64,000 nt of DNA from JANQIO01 sp965229625 (GCA_965229625.1 CBDDJJ010000001.1:2356001-2420000); one strand, 5' to 3'. Counted from the stretch's first letter, positions 1 to 8,736 are shown. Translations and numbers: made by a program. Notes: a model not told the origin generated them from the sequence alone.

Positions 1-141
1 CCTGCATCACATCGTAGAGCTGGCTGCGCAGGGCGCCGCTCAAAGCGTTCATGGCCGCCGGACGATTGAGGGTCACGACGGCGACACCGCTGTCGCGGAC
101 ATCGAGGAGGACGAGGTGTTCGGTTGCGGATTCAGCACTCA
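1..141 (-). CDS. Enoyl-CoA hydratase/isomerase family protein, N-terminal part only
   Basis: The reverse strand opens with ATG at 141 after the weak ribosome site AGGAA and reads 47 codons to the window edge. The N-terminus carries VTLNRPAAMNALS, the typical first strand and helix of the crotonase fold, which hydrates or isomerises enoyl-CoA thioesters in fatty-acid breakdown. The active site lies outside the window, so the exact reaction cannot be told. It diverges from the diguanylate cyclase gene at 242, and the 100 bases between them must hold both promoters; I see no clear boxes there. Confidence 0.8.
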
Positions 142-241
142 TGGGGATATTCCTGTGGCCTGGGAGGTAAACGGAGCCGCGCATAATAACGCGCCCGGAC
201 CGGTGGCGCATTTGCGAAGCCGGGAACAGCCGTGACACCAT

Positions 242-2254
242 ATGCAAAACATGGTTGTTAGCCAGGCGAGGGAACGCTCTGTACACTCCAGCGCTCACTC
301 TGCCACCACCGATAACAGGCGCATAGCCGACCCGCAGATCGAACACCTCTACCGCGTGCACTACCGTCTCCCACATCTGCTCCTGATCTGCCTGCTGGCG
401 GCACCTGTCGCATTCGCACAGCCGGACGCCCAGAACCTGCGTCGCCAGCTGATTGCCATGGAACAGGAAGTGCATCGCCAACCGGCGCGCGTGCTGGAGC
501 AGCTGGAGCAGGCGCAGGCCGTCTATGAGGCTGCCGACGGTGAGACCCAGCTGTGGTACCTGCTGCGTCGCGCCCAGGCCCACAACGCCCTGTTCATGTA
601 CGCCGATTTCGAGGAGGACGTGGAGCTGGCCCGCGGCGCACGCCTGTCCGGGGCCAGCCCGGAGCTGGTGCTGTGGATTCACACCTATGCCGGCATTATC
701 GAGATTCGCAATGGCGAGCTGCGCCGTGGTATCGAGATCCTTACCGACGTCACGGAGCAGGCCCTGAATATCGATGCCAAGCGGCTGTACGTATTTGCGG
801 TGCAGGAGCTGGCCTTCACGCGCGGTGTGCTGGAGCAGTACAACGCCTCTCTGCAGGAGTTGCAGCTTGCTCACCAGGTAGCGCTGGAGCTGGAGCAGCA
901 GGACCTGATCGCCATGGTCAACGATGCCTACGGCGCCGTGTACGCCTACATGGATGACTACCCTCGCTCGATCGAGTACTACATGAAATCGCTGGCGGAC
1001 CTGCAACGCCTCGGTTACGTGGAGCAGATCGCCAGCGTGATCCAGGGCCTGGCCAGTACCTTCCGCTACGCCGGCCAGTGGGAACAAGCCGAGAAATACT
1101 TCCAGGAATACCTGGAGCACACCCGCTACGCCCCCGGCGACAGCCGCCTGTTCTATGGCAACTACGGCCTGGCAATGACCTATGCCGAGCAGGGCGACTG
1201 CGCGCGCGGCGTACCCCAGATTGAGCTGGCGCTGGGCTTCGAAGGCCCCGAAGACTACGACGCGGAACTGCTCAAGGAACTGGCCAAATGCCAGGCGGCG
1301 GCCGGCGATATCCCGTCGGCGCAGGCGGCCTACGATCGCGCCGCAGCCATCCTCGGCAGCATGCCGGAACTGGCGGGCACCAGCTGGATGCTGGAACTGG
1401 ACTACATACGCAGCCTGATTGCCTTCCACAGCGGCAAACCCGCAGAGGCCTACGCGATTCTCAACGCCTACCAGCAGGCCTCCCTCGAGCTGATGGAGCA
1501 GAACTCCTCGGACCGGATGAACATGCTGCGGGCGGGGCTTGAGAGCGAGCGCAAGGACCTGGAAATCTCGCTGCTGGAACGCCAGGCGGAAGTGAACCGC
1601 CTGCAGGTGGAGAGCCACCAGTCCGCCAACGAGACCCAGCGTTACCTGATCATCCTGGTGGTGACCCTGTGCCTGATGGTACTGGGCGGGCTGTTGTTCC
1701 AGTGGCGCAGTAACCGGAACATCCTCGCGCTGTCGCATCGCGATGGACTATCGGGCCTCTACAACCGCGCCTACACCTTTGCCTACCTGGAAGAGGTGAT
1801 TCCCAGAATCGCCGTGGACAGCGGCGGCCTGTCGGTGATCCTCATCGACATCGACAACTTCAAGACCATCAACGACAGCTACGGGCACCCGGTGGGCGAC
1901 CAGGTCATACGGGAAGTCGCGAACATCGGCGCTAGTTCGCTGCGCAACCGGGACATTATGGGCCGCATCGGCGGCGAGGAGTTTCTCTGCGTTCTGCCGC
2001 GCACCACCTCGGAACAGTGCGCCCAAGTAGCAGAGCGATTGCTGCAGGCGATCGCCGAGCACCGCTTCACCACCGAAGACGGTGACAGCTTCTCGGTCTC
2101 CATCAGCATCGGCATCGCCGACTTCGATGGCGCGCTCAGAAATGCGGACCAACTCTACTCCCGGGCCGACCGCGCCCTGTATCATTCGAAAGCCTCCGGC
2201 AAGGGCCGCATTACCACCTTTAGCCAGGGCCTGGCCGCGGGCCTACCGGCCTGA
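242..2254 (+). CDS. TPR-domain diguanylate cyclase (GGDEF protein)
   Basis: Makes cyclic di-GMP from two GTP. The chain of up to 670 residues has a hydrophobic signal segment at about residues 43-60, a long helical sensory region of TPR-like repeats (about 65-430), a short coiled coil, one membrane helix at about 467-488, and a cytoplasmic GGDEF domain from about 498. The catalytic motif is GGEEF at 577-581. An RxxD inhibitory site (RNRD) lies exactly five residues before it, so product feedback inhibition is likely. The topology suggests a periplasmic TPR sensor controlling a cytoplasmic cyclase. The start is uncertain: the 40 residues before the signal segment look non-coding in style, and GTG at 356 would give a cleaner signal peptide, but neither start has a strong ribosome site. 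The input signal is unknown. Confidence 0.9.
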   Translation: MQNMVVSQARERSVHSSAHSATTDNRRIADPQIEHLYRVHYRLPHLLLICLLAAPVAFAQPDAQNLRRQLIAMEQEVHRQPARVLEQLEQAQAVYEAADGETQLWYLLRRAQAHNALFMYADFEEDVELARGARLSGASPELVLWIHTYAGIIEIRNGELRRGIEILTDVTEQALNIDAKRLYVFAVQELAFTRGVLEQYNASLQELQLAHQVALELEQQDLIAMVNDAYGAVYAYMDDYPRSIEYYMKSLADLQRLGYVEQIASVIQGLASTFRYAGQWEQAEKYFQEYLEHTRYAPGDSRLFYGNYGLAMTYAEQGDCARGVPQIELALGFEGPEDYDAELLKELAKCQAAAGDIPSAQAAYDRAAAILGSMPELAGTSWMLELDYIRSLIAFHSGKPAEAYAILNAYQQASLELMEQNSSDRMNMLRAGLESERKDLEISLLERQAEVNRLQVESHQSANETQRYLIILVVTLCLMVLGGLLFQWRSNRNILALSHRDGLSGLYNRAYTFAYLEEVIPRIAVDSGGLSVILIDIDNFKTINDSYGHPVGDQVIREVANIGASSLRNRDIMGRIGGEEFLCVLPRTTSEQCAQVAERLLQAIAEHRFTTEDGDSFSVSISIGIADFDGALRNADQLYSRADRALYHSKASGKGRITTFSQGLAAGLPA

Positions 2255-2302
2255 CGCCGCCGGCGGGTATCATCGAGCAATCCTATCGGGAGGCAAGATT
2301 CC

Positions 2303-3298
2303 GTGAGCACGCCGCAGTACCTGAGCTTTATCGACCAGACCCTGCACTATTTTGATCGGCCTCACGAGCACCTGCCGGATGCCCCACTCGAGTTAGCCTC
2401 CGCCTGGCGCGGTGACCAATTGCCGCCACTGGAAGAGCTGGCCTACCGGCTCAGTGACAGCGAACAGGCGGAAATCCTGGCAGCGGTGCGAGCCGCGGCA
2501 GCGCTCGGCAAACCGACGCGCGAGCTGATTGCCGGGGAATTTCCCCTACCGGGCTTTGTAGAATTGTTCAGCGGCTGGCGCCAGGCACTGGCCGACGGCT
2601 GTGGCTTCGTTGTCATCCGGGGTGTGCCGGTGGAGGCGATGTCAGCTGAGGAATCCGAGCTGTTCTTCTGGTGTTTCGGCTTACACCTTGGGAGACCCGG
2701 GGAGCAGAACCCCGATGGCCACCTGCTGGGCCATGTCACTGACACCGGCGCCGCCAGCAGTGATGCAACGGCGCGGCTCTACAAGACCGCGGCCAGGATT
2801 GCCTATCACTGCGATGCCGCTGACGTGGTGGGGCTGCTGTGCCTGAACAAGGCCAGGAGCGGCGGTGAAAGCCGAATCGTGAGTTCCGTTGCTGTGTTCA
2901 ACGAGTTGCTGCGAAGGGAGCCCGAACTGGCCGCCCGGCTGTTCGAGCCGGTGTTGCTCGACATTCGCGACCGCGAGGTCAACAGCGAGGGCAGCACCCT
3001 GTCCATTCCGCCCTGCCGATTTGCAGGCGGCGCGCTGCGCACCTTCTACCATGCCGACTATTTCCGCTCGGTGGTGCGCCACGCCGAGGTGGGACAGCTT
3101 GGCACGGCCGAGCAGGCCCTGTTCGACTGTTATGAAGGCATCGCCAACGAAGCGGGCATGTTCTTCGACATGGACCTGGAGCCCGGTGATATCCAGCTAT
3201 TGTCCAATCACAGCTGCCTGCACGCGAGAACTGCCTACGAGGACTACGAGGAGCCAGAGCGCCGGCGCCACCTGCTGCGGCTGTGGCTATCGCTCTAG
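2303..3298 (+). CDS. TauD/TfdA-like Fe(II)/2-oxoglutarate dioxygenase
   Basis: A 331-residue oxygenase that should couple 2-oxoglutarate decarboxylation to oxidation of a small substrate. The iron ligands are visible: H169-x-D171 (in AYHCDAAD) and the distal H307 (in SCLHARTAY), followed by an arginine-rich end (RRRHLLRLW) that would bind the 2-oxoglutarate carboxylate. It starts with GTG behind a good GGGAGG ribosome site. It belongs to the TauD superfamily in the broad sense. The substrate (sulfonate, herbicide-like ether, amino acid or other) cannot be deduced. It lies 48 bases after the cyclase gene and may be co-transcribed with it, but no functional link is evident. Confidence 0.85.
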   Translation: MSTPQYLSFIDQTLHYFDRPHEHLPDAPLELASAWRGDQLPPLEELAYRLSDSEQAEILAAVRAAAALGKPTRELIAGEFPLPGFVELFSGWRQALADGCGFVVIRGVPVEAMSAEESELFFWCFGLHLGRPGEQNPDGHLLGHVTDTGAASSDATARLYKTAARIAYHCDAADVVGLLCLNKARSGGESRIVSSVAVFNELLRREPELAARLFEPVLLDIRDREVNSEGSTLSIPPCRFAGGALRTFYHADYFRSVVRHAEVGQLGTAEQALFDCYEGIANEAGMFFDMDLEPGDIQLLSNHSCLHARTAYEDYEEPERRRHLLRLWLSL

Positions 3299-3305
3299 CG
3301 CGCTG

Positions 3306-4109
3306 CTAGCGGGCGGGAAACTCCACCGCGCAGGAAATGCCGGCGGGGATGGCGTTGTCGCTGTTGTCCAGTTCAAGCCGTACGCGGAAGGTCCCGCTGG
3401 CGGCATCGACGACCGGGTCCACCGTCTTCACCACTGCCTGCAATTCACCGCCGATCGGCTGCTCTGGAAACACCCTGGCGGTCATGCCGTTCTCGATCGT
3501 GCGATACAGGCGCACGGGAGCAATCACCTCGACGTGGAGTGGATCCACCTGGGCGAGTAGCAGGATAGGCTGCTCCTCGACGTACTCACCCACTGACTTG
3601 TAGCGATCGACCACATAGCCTGTCAGCGGGCTGGACATCTCGCGCAGCTTCAGCACTTCCAGCGAGCGCTGGTACTCGAGGCCGGCGATGGTTTTCTCTT
3701 CCTTCGCGGTGTCGAAATCCAGCTGCGCCAGGCGTGCCTCGGTACGGGTCTCGTCCTGCTCCTTTTCGGAGATCATCTTGTTGGAGTGCAGGGTATCCAC
3801 GCGCGCCAGGCTGCGCTGTGCCAGGGCCAGCTTTTCCTGCTGCGAGTTGATGGCCAGTTCGCTCTCGGCGCGCTGGCGGGCAAGCTCTGCACTGGCACGC
3901 TCGACGCCGGAATTCAGCCGGGCCAGCAACTGGCCCTCGGTGACGGCGTCGCCGCGATCGACCTCTATGGCCTCGAGAATGCCACTCACCGCACTGCTTA
4001 GCTGGACCTCCCGGGAAGGCTGTATTACACAGTCCAGGTCCGTCAGGCCCTGGGCATACACAGCTGACGACAACAGCACCAGGCCCCATGCAGCAACGCT
4101 TGCTTTCAT
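3306..4109 (-). CDS. Periplasmic adaptor protein of the HlyD/RND efflux family
   Basis: A 267-residue membrane-fusion protein. It has a cleavable signal peptide (about 1-18, ending VYAQ), a lipoyl half-motif, a long coiled-coil hairpin at about 75-140 rich in A, E, Q and R, the second lipoyl half and a beta-barrel domain. Such adaptors bridge an inner-membrane pump and an outer-membrane channel. No pump or channel gene is adjacent, so it is an orphan here. I chose ATG at 4109 (MKASVAAWG) because it begins a clean signal peptide after GGAACGGA; GTG at 4130 in the same frame is an alternative. It converges on the dioxygenase gene with only seven bases between stop codons. Confidence 0.82.
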   Translation of the reverse strand: MKASVAAWGLVLLSSAVYAQGLTDLDCVIQPSREVQLSSAVSGILEAIEVDRGDAVTEGQLLARLNSGVERASAELARQRAESELAINSQQEKLALAQRSLARVDTLHSNKMISEKEQDETRTEARLAQLDFDTAKEEKTIAGLEYQRSLEVLKLREMSSPLTGYVVDRYKSVGEYVEEQPILLLAQVDPLHVEVIAPVRLYRTIENGMTARVFPEQPIGGELQAVVKTVDPVVDAASGTFRVRLELDNSDNAIPAGISCAVEFPAR

Positions 4110-4175
4110 AGTCCGTTCCGACAACGCCACTCAATTCCGCCAGCATACTGTGGCAGCGACAATAAAACAGCCACC

Positions 4176-4646
4176 CTAAGCTTCGCCGGCTTCCACCTGG
4201 AGCTTGCGGCGCACGTCCATAAGCACCTCGCCATAAATGTTGCGGCCGCGGCGATCGCGACCACAGCCCCAGTAGTAGTCGTAGGCGTTGCTCTCCACCA
4301 GTCTGGCATCGCCAGTCTGCAGCAGGCGCGTGGCCACCTCGGGGTGGGTACGACAGCGAATGTAGACCGCCCGCGTCATGATCACCCTGCGTATCTGCGA
4401 CCAGTCCCTGCGCAATTTCCTGAATCTCGAGCGGCCCAGCTTGCGGGCTTTTTTCGGATGCGGCGCCAAGCGAATGAGCTCTCGATAGACTGGGTCTTCG
4501 AACTTCATGGCCTGGAAGTAGTGTTCCACCGAGGGCCAGTCGGCGTCATCCAGTGAGAAACCGAAACGAGAGAAACTCGACAGCGGTTCGTTCACATCGG
4601 TGCGTGAAAGGTAGATGGCGTTACTGTCGTCGCCCGGCTCGAACAT
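4176..4646 (-). CDS. NADAR family protein (YbiA/DUF1768-like)
   Basis: A 156-residue single-domain protein. It shows the NADAR signatures: an early segment with LSSFSRFGF, the WPSVEHYFQAMKF motif, and the C-terminal NAYDYYWGCG...GRNIYGEVLM block. Members of this family act as N-glycosidases on ADP-ribose-linked compounds or on reactive riboflavin-pathway intermediates; which activity applies here cannot be read from sequence. It is transcribed away from the acyltransferase at 4700, with about 50 bases between starts. Length is normal for the family. Confidence 0.88.
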   Translation of the reverse strand: MFEPGDDSNAIYLSRTDVNEPLSSFSRFGFSLDDADWPSVEHYFQAMKFEDPVYRELIRLAPHPKKARKLGRSRFRKLRRDWSQIRRVIMTRAVYIRCRTHPEVATRLLQTGDARLVESNAYDYYWGCGRDRRGRNIYGEVLMDVRRKLQVEAGEA

Positions 4647-4699
4647 GGCGCTGGCTTACCGTGCTTATGGATTTCACAGGGCTATGTTATACACCGCGC

Positions 4700-5560
4700 A
4701 TGAACGAGAGCACTGTGCCCAACCCCCTCAATGGTTCCGCCCTGCCCGCTGAACTGCCGCGCATCAGCTACGTGCAGCCCGGCGATCCCTGGCTGCGCTC
4801 GCAGTTGGTGTCCATGCTGGAGGTGCTCACCGGGCGCCGCAAGGTGGAGAAAGTCTATCACCAGCTCAAGCGTGAACCCTTCGAGGTCGGTCGCTTTTTC
4901 AGCCGCGGCCTGGAGCTGGCTGACATTGACTACACCAGCAACCCGGCCGCGGAGGCGAGCATCCCCCGCGAAGGGCCAGTTGTTTTTATCGCCAACCATC
5001 CCTTCGGGGTGGTGGACGGCACCATGCTGTGCGACATTGCCGCCCGAACCCGTGGCAACTTCAAGATCCTGATTCACGCCCTGCTGTGCCGGGACGACGA
5101 CCTGGAGCCCTTCTTCCTGCCGGTGGATTTTTCCGAGTCGCGTGAGGCCCAGCGCCGCAATATCGAGACCAAGCGTGAGGCGGTGCGGGTGCTGCGATCA
5201 GGTGGGACCTTGCTGGTGTTTCCCGGTGGCGGCGTTTCTACCACCGGTAAGGGTGGCTTCGGTGAATTCGCCGACCTGCCCTGGACAACGTTTACCGCCA
5301 AGCTGATTCACAAGGCCGAGGCCACGGTGGTGCCGGTCTTTTTTCACGGTCGTAACAGCCGGTTGTTTCACCTGGCCAGCAGCATCAGCATGACGCTGCG
5401 CGCCGCCCTGTTGCTGCATGAGGCCAGCAACAAGATCGGCTCGAGCTTTGATGTAGAAATTGGCGCGCCTATCCCCTACCGGGAGATTGCGCACCTGGGG
5501 CGGAAAGAACTGACTCGACATCTTCACGCCGTAACCTGGGGGCTGGGCGAGCCCGGCTGA
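4700..5560 (+). CDS. Lysophospholipid acyltransferase family protein
   Basis: A 286-residue acyltransferase of the PlsC/LPLAT superfamily, likely transferring a fatty acyl group to a lysophospholipid or related acceptor at the inner membrane. The motif ANHPFGVVDG (His...Asp) corresponds to the catalytic block, and FPGGGVSTTG matches the substrate-phosphate block further on. I chose ATG at 4700 (MNESTVP) because upstream in-frame codons would overlap the divergent NADAR gene and read as low-quality sequence; ATG at 4667 is possible. The last 92 bases overlap the end of the convergent CheB-like gene. Confidence 0.85.
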   Translation: MNESTVPNPLNGSALPAELPRISYVQPGDPWLRSQLVSMLEVLTGRRKVEKVYHQLKREPFEVGRFFSRGLELADIDYTSNPAAEASIPREGPVVFIANHPFGVVDGTMLCDIAARTRGNFKILIHALLCRDDDLEPFFLPVDFSESREAQRRNIETKREAVRVLRSGGTLLVFPGGGVSTTGKGGFGEFADLPWTTFTAKLIHKAEATVVPVFFHGRNSRLFHLASSISMTLRAALLLHEASNKIGSSFDVEIGAPIPYREIAHLGRKELTRHLHAVTWGLGEPG

Positions 5561-6506
5561 AGTCTTCCGGCAGGTCCACGACGGGGCCATCCTGGTACTT
5601 CGCCATGAACAGTTCTGCCAGCCGCTCGGGACTGCCGACTTCGCTGGCCAGCCGCAGCTGGCTCACTGCCCTCGGCATCGCCGGCTCCGTGGCCGTATCC
5701 GGATCCTGTGCCCAGACTTCACAACCAATACCGTGCAGGGCCTGGGCGCCCTGCAGGCCATCGGTGCTGGCACCGCTGAACATAATGGCGCCGCTCAGGC
5801 GCGGCTGCAGACCGGCCACACTCATCATCAGCTGATCGATATGGGGATCAACCCGGCCGCCCCAGGCATCCCGCAGGCTGAACACTTCACCCTGGTGGCC
5901 AAACTGCAGCCGGCAGCTCGCCGGGACCACCAGCATCTGGCAGGGATTGAACCAGTGCCGGCCCACCGCCAGTACGGTGTGCAGCTGGCGATTAACCCGG
6001 TTGAACTTGTTGACCAGGGCGTGTTGCTCATTGGCCGGAATGTGCTGGGCGTAGAGGAAGGAGACATGGGGAATTTCCGGCAGAGCTTCCAGGAAATCCC
6101 TGACTGCCGTGTCCATACCCACGGAGCCCGCCAGCAACCACACACCTTCCACCGCGGCGTAGTGATCCGGGGTTGAGCTGTTGTCGCGGCGCGGATGCCA
6201 TGCGTCAGCCGTCCATTTTTCCAGGGTCCTGAGAATACGCTCGCTCCAGGTGCGATAGGCGAGCCGCTCCTCGACGCCGGGACGATTGCTGAGCGCCAGC
6301 ACCGGCGCATCGATGTCTGCCAGGTCGTCGGCGACAGCATCAATGTCATCACAGTCCACCACCCAGATATCTACCGCGGGCCGCATACCTGGCTTGAGCA
6401 TGGCCGGGGATACCCGCGCAATGCGGTAACCGGCGCCTTTGATGCGTCCTGCCAGGACCGAAAAACTGGCGTCGCAGACAACGCCGATAAAAGGTTGTGA
6501 TTCCAT
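5469..6506 (-). CDS. CheB-type methylesterase, stand-alone
   Basis: A 345-residue protein whose C-terminal half matches the CheB methylesterase domain that removes methyl groups from glutamates of chemoreceptors. The catalytic triad is visible: S128 in AGSVG, H155 in AQHIP and D249 in SGASTDGLQGA. The N-terminal 100 residues (starting FIGVVCDASF) look like a degenerate receiver domain without an obvious phosphorylation site, reminiscent of ChpB from the Pseudomonas pilus chemosensory system. No receptor, CheR, CheA or CheW gene is nearby. ATG at 6506 is chosen because it begins the conserved fold; ATG at 6521 and 6551 are alternatives. The final 35 or so residues read through the convergent acyltransferase gene. 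Confidence 0.8.
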   Translation of the reverse strand: MESQPFIGVVCDASFSVLAGRIKGAGYRIARVSPAMLKPGMRPAVDIWVVDCDDIDAVADDLADIDAPVLALSNRPGVEERLAYRTWSERILRTLEKWTADAWHPRRDNSSTPDHYAAVEGVWLLAGSVGMDTAVRDFLEALPEIPHVSFLYAQHIPANEQHALVNKFNRVNRQLHTVLAVGRHWFNPCQMLVVPASCRLQFGHQGEVFSLRDAWGGRVDPHIDQLMMSVAGLQPRLSGAIMFSGASTDGLQGAQALHGIGCEVWAQDPDTATEPAMPRAVSQLRLASEVGSPERLAELFMAKYQDGPVVDLPEDFSRARPAPRLRREDVESVLSAPGAQSPGRG

Positions 6507-6531
6507 AGTGGGAACGATCATTCCACGGCAG

Positions 6532-6626
6532 TTTGTGACATGGAAGGACAAAAGCTGACGGAAACTAGCTTTTGTGACTGCCGTCCAAGATCATGGATTA
6601 CGGTCACAATGTGATTGAATGTGACA
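6532..6626. promoter_or_regulatory. Intergenic block of TGTGA/TCACA half-sites and an inverted repeat
   Basis: This divergent spacer holds TTTGTGAC at 6532-6539 and again at 6572-6579, the small palindrome TCACAATGTGA at 6604-6614, and ATGTGAC just after it. It also has an inverted repeat with arms ACAAAAGCT (6548-6556) and AGCTTTTGT (6567-6575) around a 10-base loop. The arrangement suggests one or more operators between the CheB-like gene and the YHS/TAXI pair. The half-sites resemble CRP/Vfr-type recognition words but not with the canonical spacing, so the regulator is unknown. Confidence 0.4.
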
Positions 6627-6696
6627 CGGGTGGTTGGTCCCAGTGATTGAACTTCGCCCCCCGGCCGGGGACAAAGAGGGGCATCAAGGAGGCAAT

Positions 6697-7170
6697 ATGC
6701 GAACGCGGATTTCTCGCCGGGCAGTGGCAGGCGGACTACTGGCGCTGTTACTGACGGCACCGTTTACGGCGACCATCGCGGCGGCTCAGCACGACTGTGC
6801 GCCGGATGGCGTTGCCGTGGGTGGCTATGACCTGGTGTCCTACCACCAGCCCGATGGACCGCAAGCGGGACTCGAGGCTTTCGAGGTCGAGCACAAGGGC
6901 CTGCGCTACCGCTTCGCCAATGCCGACAACCGCGCGCAGTTCGAGGCAGCACCCGGTGATTACCTGCCGCGCTATCGCGGCTGGTGCGCCACCACACTGT
7001 CCATGGGCCGCCTGACCTGCCCCGACTACAGCAACTTCAAGATTGAAAACGGCGAGCTGTTGCTGTTCGAACTGGCCGGCTTCACCAACGGCCGCACCCT
7101 GTGGGATAGCGACCCCAGCAGCTTTCGCCAGCGCGCTGATGCCAACGCCCTGAAACTACTCGAACAATGA
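6697..7170 (+). CDS. Exported YHS domain protein
   Basis: A 157-residue secreted protein. The ATG at 6697 follows an excellent AAGGAGG ribosome site. The N-terminus RISRRAVAGG followed by a hydrophobic stretch looks like a twin-arginine signal peptide, cleaved near AAAQ. The mature part begins with AVGGYDLVSYHQPDGP and continues with YRFANADNRAQFEAAPGDYLP, the classic YHS-domain pattern found in small metal-binding or metal-linked proteins. Three cysteines in the mature chain could bind a metal or form disulfides. It overlaps the following TAXI receptor gene by four bases (ATGA), implying co-translation and a shared job. Confidence 0.85.
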   Translation: MRTRISRRAVAGGLLALLLTAPFTATIAAAQHDCAPDGVAVGGYDLVSYHQPDGPQAGLEAFEVEHKGLRYRFANADNRAQFEAAPGDYLPRYRGWCATTLSMGRLTCPDYSNFKIENGELLLFELAGFTNGRTLWDSDPSSFRQRADANALKLLEQ

Positions 7171-8375
7171 CAGCGCAACCGCTGCTCCATGGCCTGGCGA
7201 TCAGCCTGGCGTTGTTGGCGTGGCCCGCCCAGGCCGCCCTGGTGCTGGGCGTGCACCCGGAGGAACCGGCACCCATCATCGCCAGCTTGATCGCCAGGCT
7301 CACCCCCGGGGACGAACCGATCGAACTGCGCTCCTATGAAAGCGGCAAACAACTGGCGGTGGCCCTGGAGGCGGGCGAGGTAGACCTGGGCATACTGGAA
7401 GACCCCGGCGAGATGCTAACCGGACTGACGCTGGTGGCGGATCTCTACCCAGGTGTACTCCACTTGCTCTACCGCGGGGAGGCCGTGCCTGCGAACCTGG
7501 GAGAACTGCTGGCCAGCGGGCCCACCTGGGCCGGGCCTCCCGGCTCACCGGGGTACCGCCTGGCCGGGACACTGGCGGCGGATTTCGGGCTCGCAGCCGG
7601 GGAACTCCGGCTGTTGGATGATCCCTGGTCCACGGAGCCCGCAAACTACTTCATTTTCGGCGGCATCCTGCAGGCGGAAGCACTGGCGCGACTGACCGGT
7701 TTTCGCCTCTACAGCCTGGATGCCCCGCAGCAACTGATGCACGGCAGCGTGGCAGAGGGCATCGCCCTGCGCTACCCCTACCTGCGCCCCTTCGTGCTAC
7801 CGGCCCAGCTCTATCCCAGCTTCAGCGAAGCGGCGGCGCTTACCCTGTCGGTCTCCAACCTGCTGGTGGCGCGAGCCGACCTGCCCACCGATACCGTTTA
7901 CCAGTTGGCCATGGAGCTGGACGCCATGCGCCCGCAGCTGGCGGCGGCCTATCCACTGGCCGGCGTGCAAACTCCCAGTGGCGACCAGCAGGCGGCGCAG
8001 GCGCTGCCCCTGCACGAGGGCGCGCGGCGCTACCGGGACCGCGACCTGCCCGGCTTCCTGGAGCGCTACGCGGAAGTGCTGGCGCTGGGTACCACGGTGA
8101 TGCTGGCCACTGGCACCGTATTGGCGACCGTCCGGCGCCAGCGGCGGCAGTCGCGCAAGGACCGGCTGGATACCTTCTACCAGCGGTTGTTAACGCTGCG
8201 CGGCGAGCTGGCGGGGGCCACAACGGCACCGGAGGACGTTGCCCAACAGGTACGCGAGGCCCAGTCGGAAGTGATGGCACTGGTGATCGATGAACGCATC
8301 GATGCGGATGGCTCACTGATGGCATTTCTCACCCTGTCCAACCGCTTGCTGGACGAGGCAGAAACCCCGGCATAA
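7167..8375 (+). CDS. TAXI-family solute-binding protein with membrane anchor
   Basis: A 402-residue protein with a signal peptide (1-23) followed by a TAXI-type periplasmic binding fold, the receptor class of TRAP-TAXI transporters. The block LPLHEGARRYRDRDLPGF near residue 285 matches the conserved late TAXI motif. Unlike a free receptor it continues into a membrane helix at about 303-321, a basic stop (RRQRRQSRKDR), and about 80 cytoplasmic helical residues. No TRAP permease gene is adjacent, so it may be a membrane-tethered sensor or may serve a permease elsewhere. It is translationally coupled to the YHS protein gene. The ligand is unknown. Confidence 0.8.
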   Translation: MTAQPLLHGLAISLALLAWPAQAALVLGVHPEEPAPIIASLIARLTPGDEPIELRSYESGKQLAVALEAGEVDLGILEDPGEMLTGLTLVADLYPGVLHLLYRGEAVPANLGELLASGPTWAGPPGSPGYRLAGTLAADFGLAAGELRLLDDPWSTEPANYFIFGGILQAEALARLTGFRLYSLDAPQQLMHGSVAEGIALRYPYLRPFVLPAQLYPSFSEAAALTLSVSNLLVARADLPTDTVYQLAMELDAMRPQLAAAYPLAGVQTPSGDQQAAQALPLHEGARRYRDRDLPGFLERYAEVLALGTTVMLATGTVLATVRRQRRQSRKDRLDTFYQRLLTLRGELAGATTAPEDVAQQVREAQSEVMALVIDERIDADGSLMAFLTLSNRLLDEAETPA

Positions 8376-8397
8376 AAAAGGGCCCGTCCCTGGGCCC
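8374..8397 (-). terminator. Rho-independent terminator of the thioredoxin gene
   Basis: Read on the reverse strand, arms GGGCCC and GGGCCC around a six-base loop are followed by six T. It lies about ten bases after the thioredoxin stop codon, and its T-tract overlaps the stop codon of the convergent TAXI gene. Confidence 0.8.
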
Positions 8398-8406
8398 AGG
8401 CGGGGG

Positions 8407-8736
8407 TTATACGTGGCGTGCCAGCGCTGCATCCAGGGTGGCGCGGGACTGCACACCGGTCAGGGTTTCCACCGGCTCGCCATCCTTGAACACCATCAGC
8501 GTGGGGATGGAACGGATGCCGTAGCGGCCGGCGAGGTCCTGGTGGGCGTCCACATCGACCTTGCGCACGCTGGCGCGGCCGGCGAACTCCTCCGCCACCT
8601 GGTCGAGTACCGGCGCAATCACGCGGCAGGGGCCACACCACTCGGCCCAGAAATCCACCAGCACCGGCTGGCCGGCCTGGATGACCTGTTGGTCGAAGTT
8701 GCTGCTGGTAACAGCCTGGGGTCTGATATCACTCAT
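8407..8736 (-). CDS. Thioredoxin
   Basis: A 109-residue cytoplasmic disulfide reductase. The active site is W33-C34-G35-P36-C37 and the cis-proline motif SIPTLMVF follows at the expected distance; length is that of a standard thioredoxin 1. ATG at 8736 is preceded by GGAGGAGAA, a strong ribosome site. The promoter region carries an 18-base element (8783-8800) almost identical to one in the promoter of the neighbouring tetR gene, so the thioredoxin is probably controlled by that regulator. A hairpin terminator follows directly. It may be a stress-inducible second thioredoxin rather than the housekeeping trxA. Confidence 0.95.
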   Translation of the reverse strand: MSDIRPQAVTSSNFDQQVIQAGQPVLVDFWAEWCGPCRVIAPVLDQVAEEFAGRASVRKVDVDAHQDLAGRYGIRSIPTLMVFKDGEPVETLTGVQSRATLDAALARHV

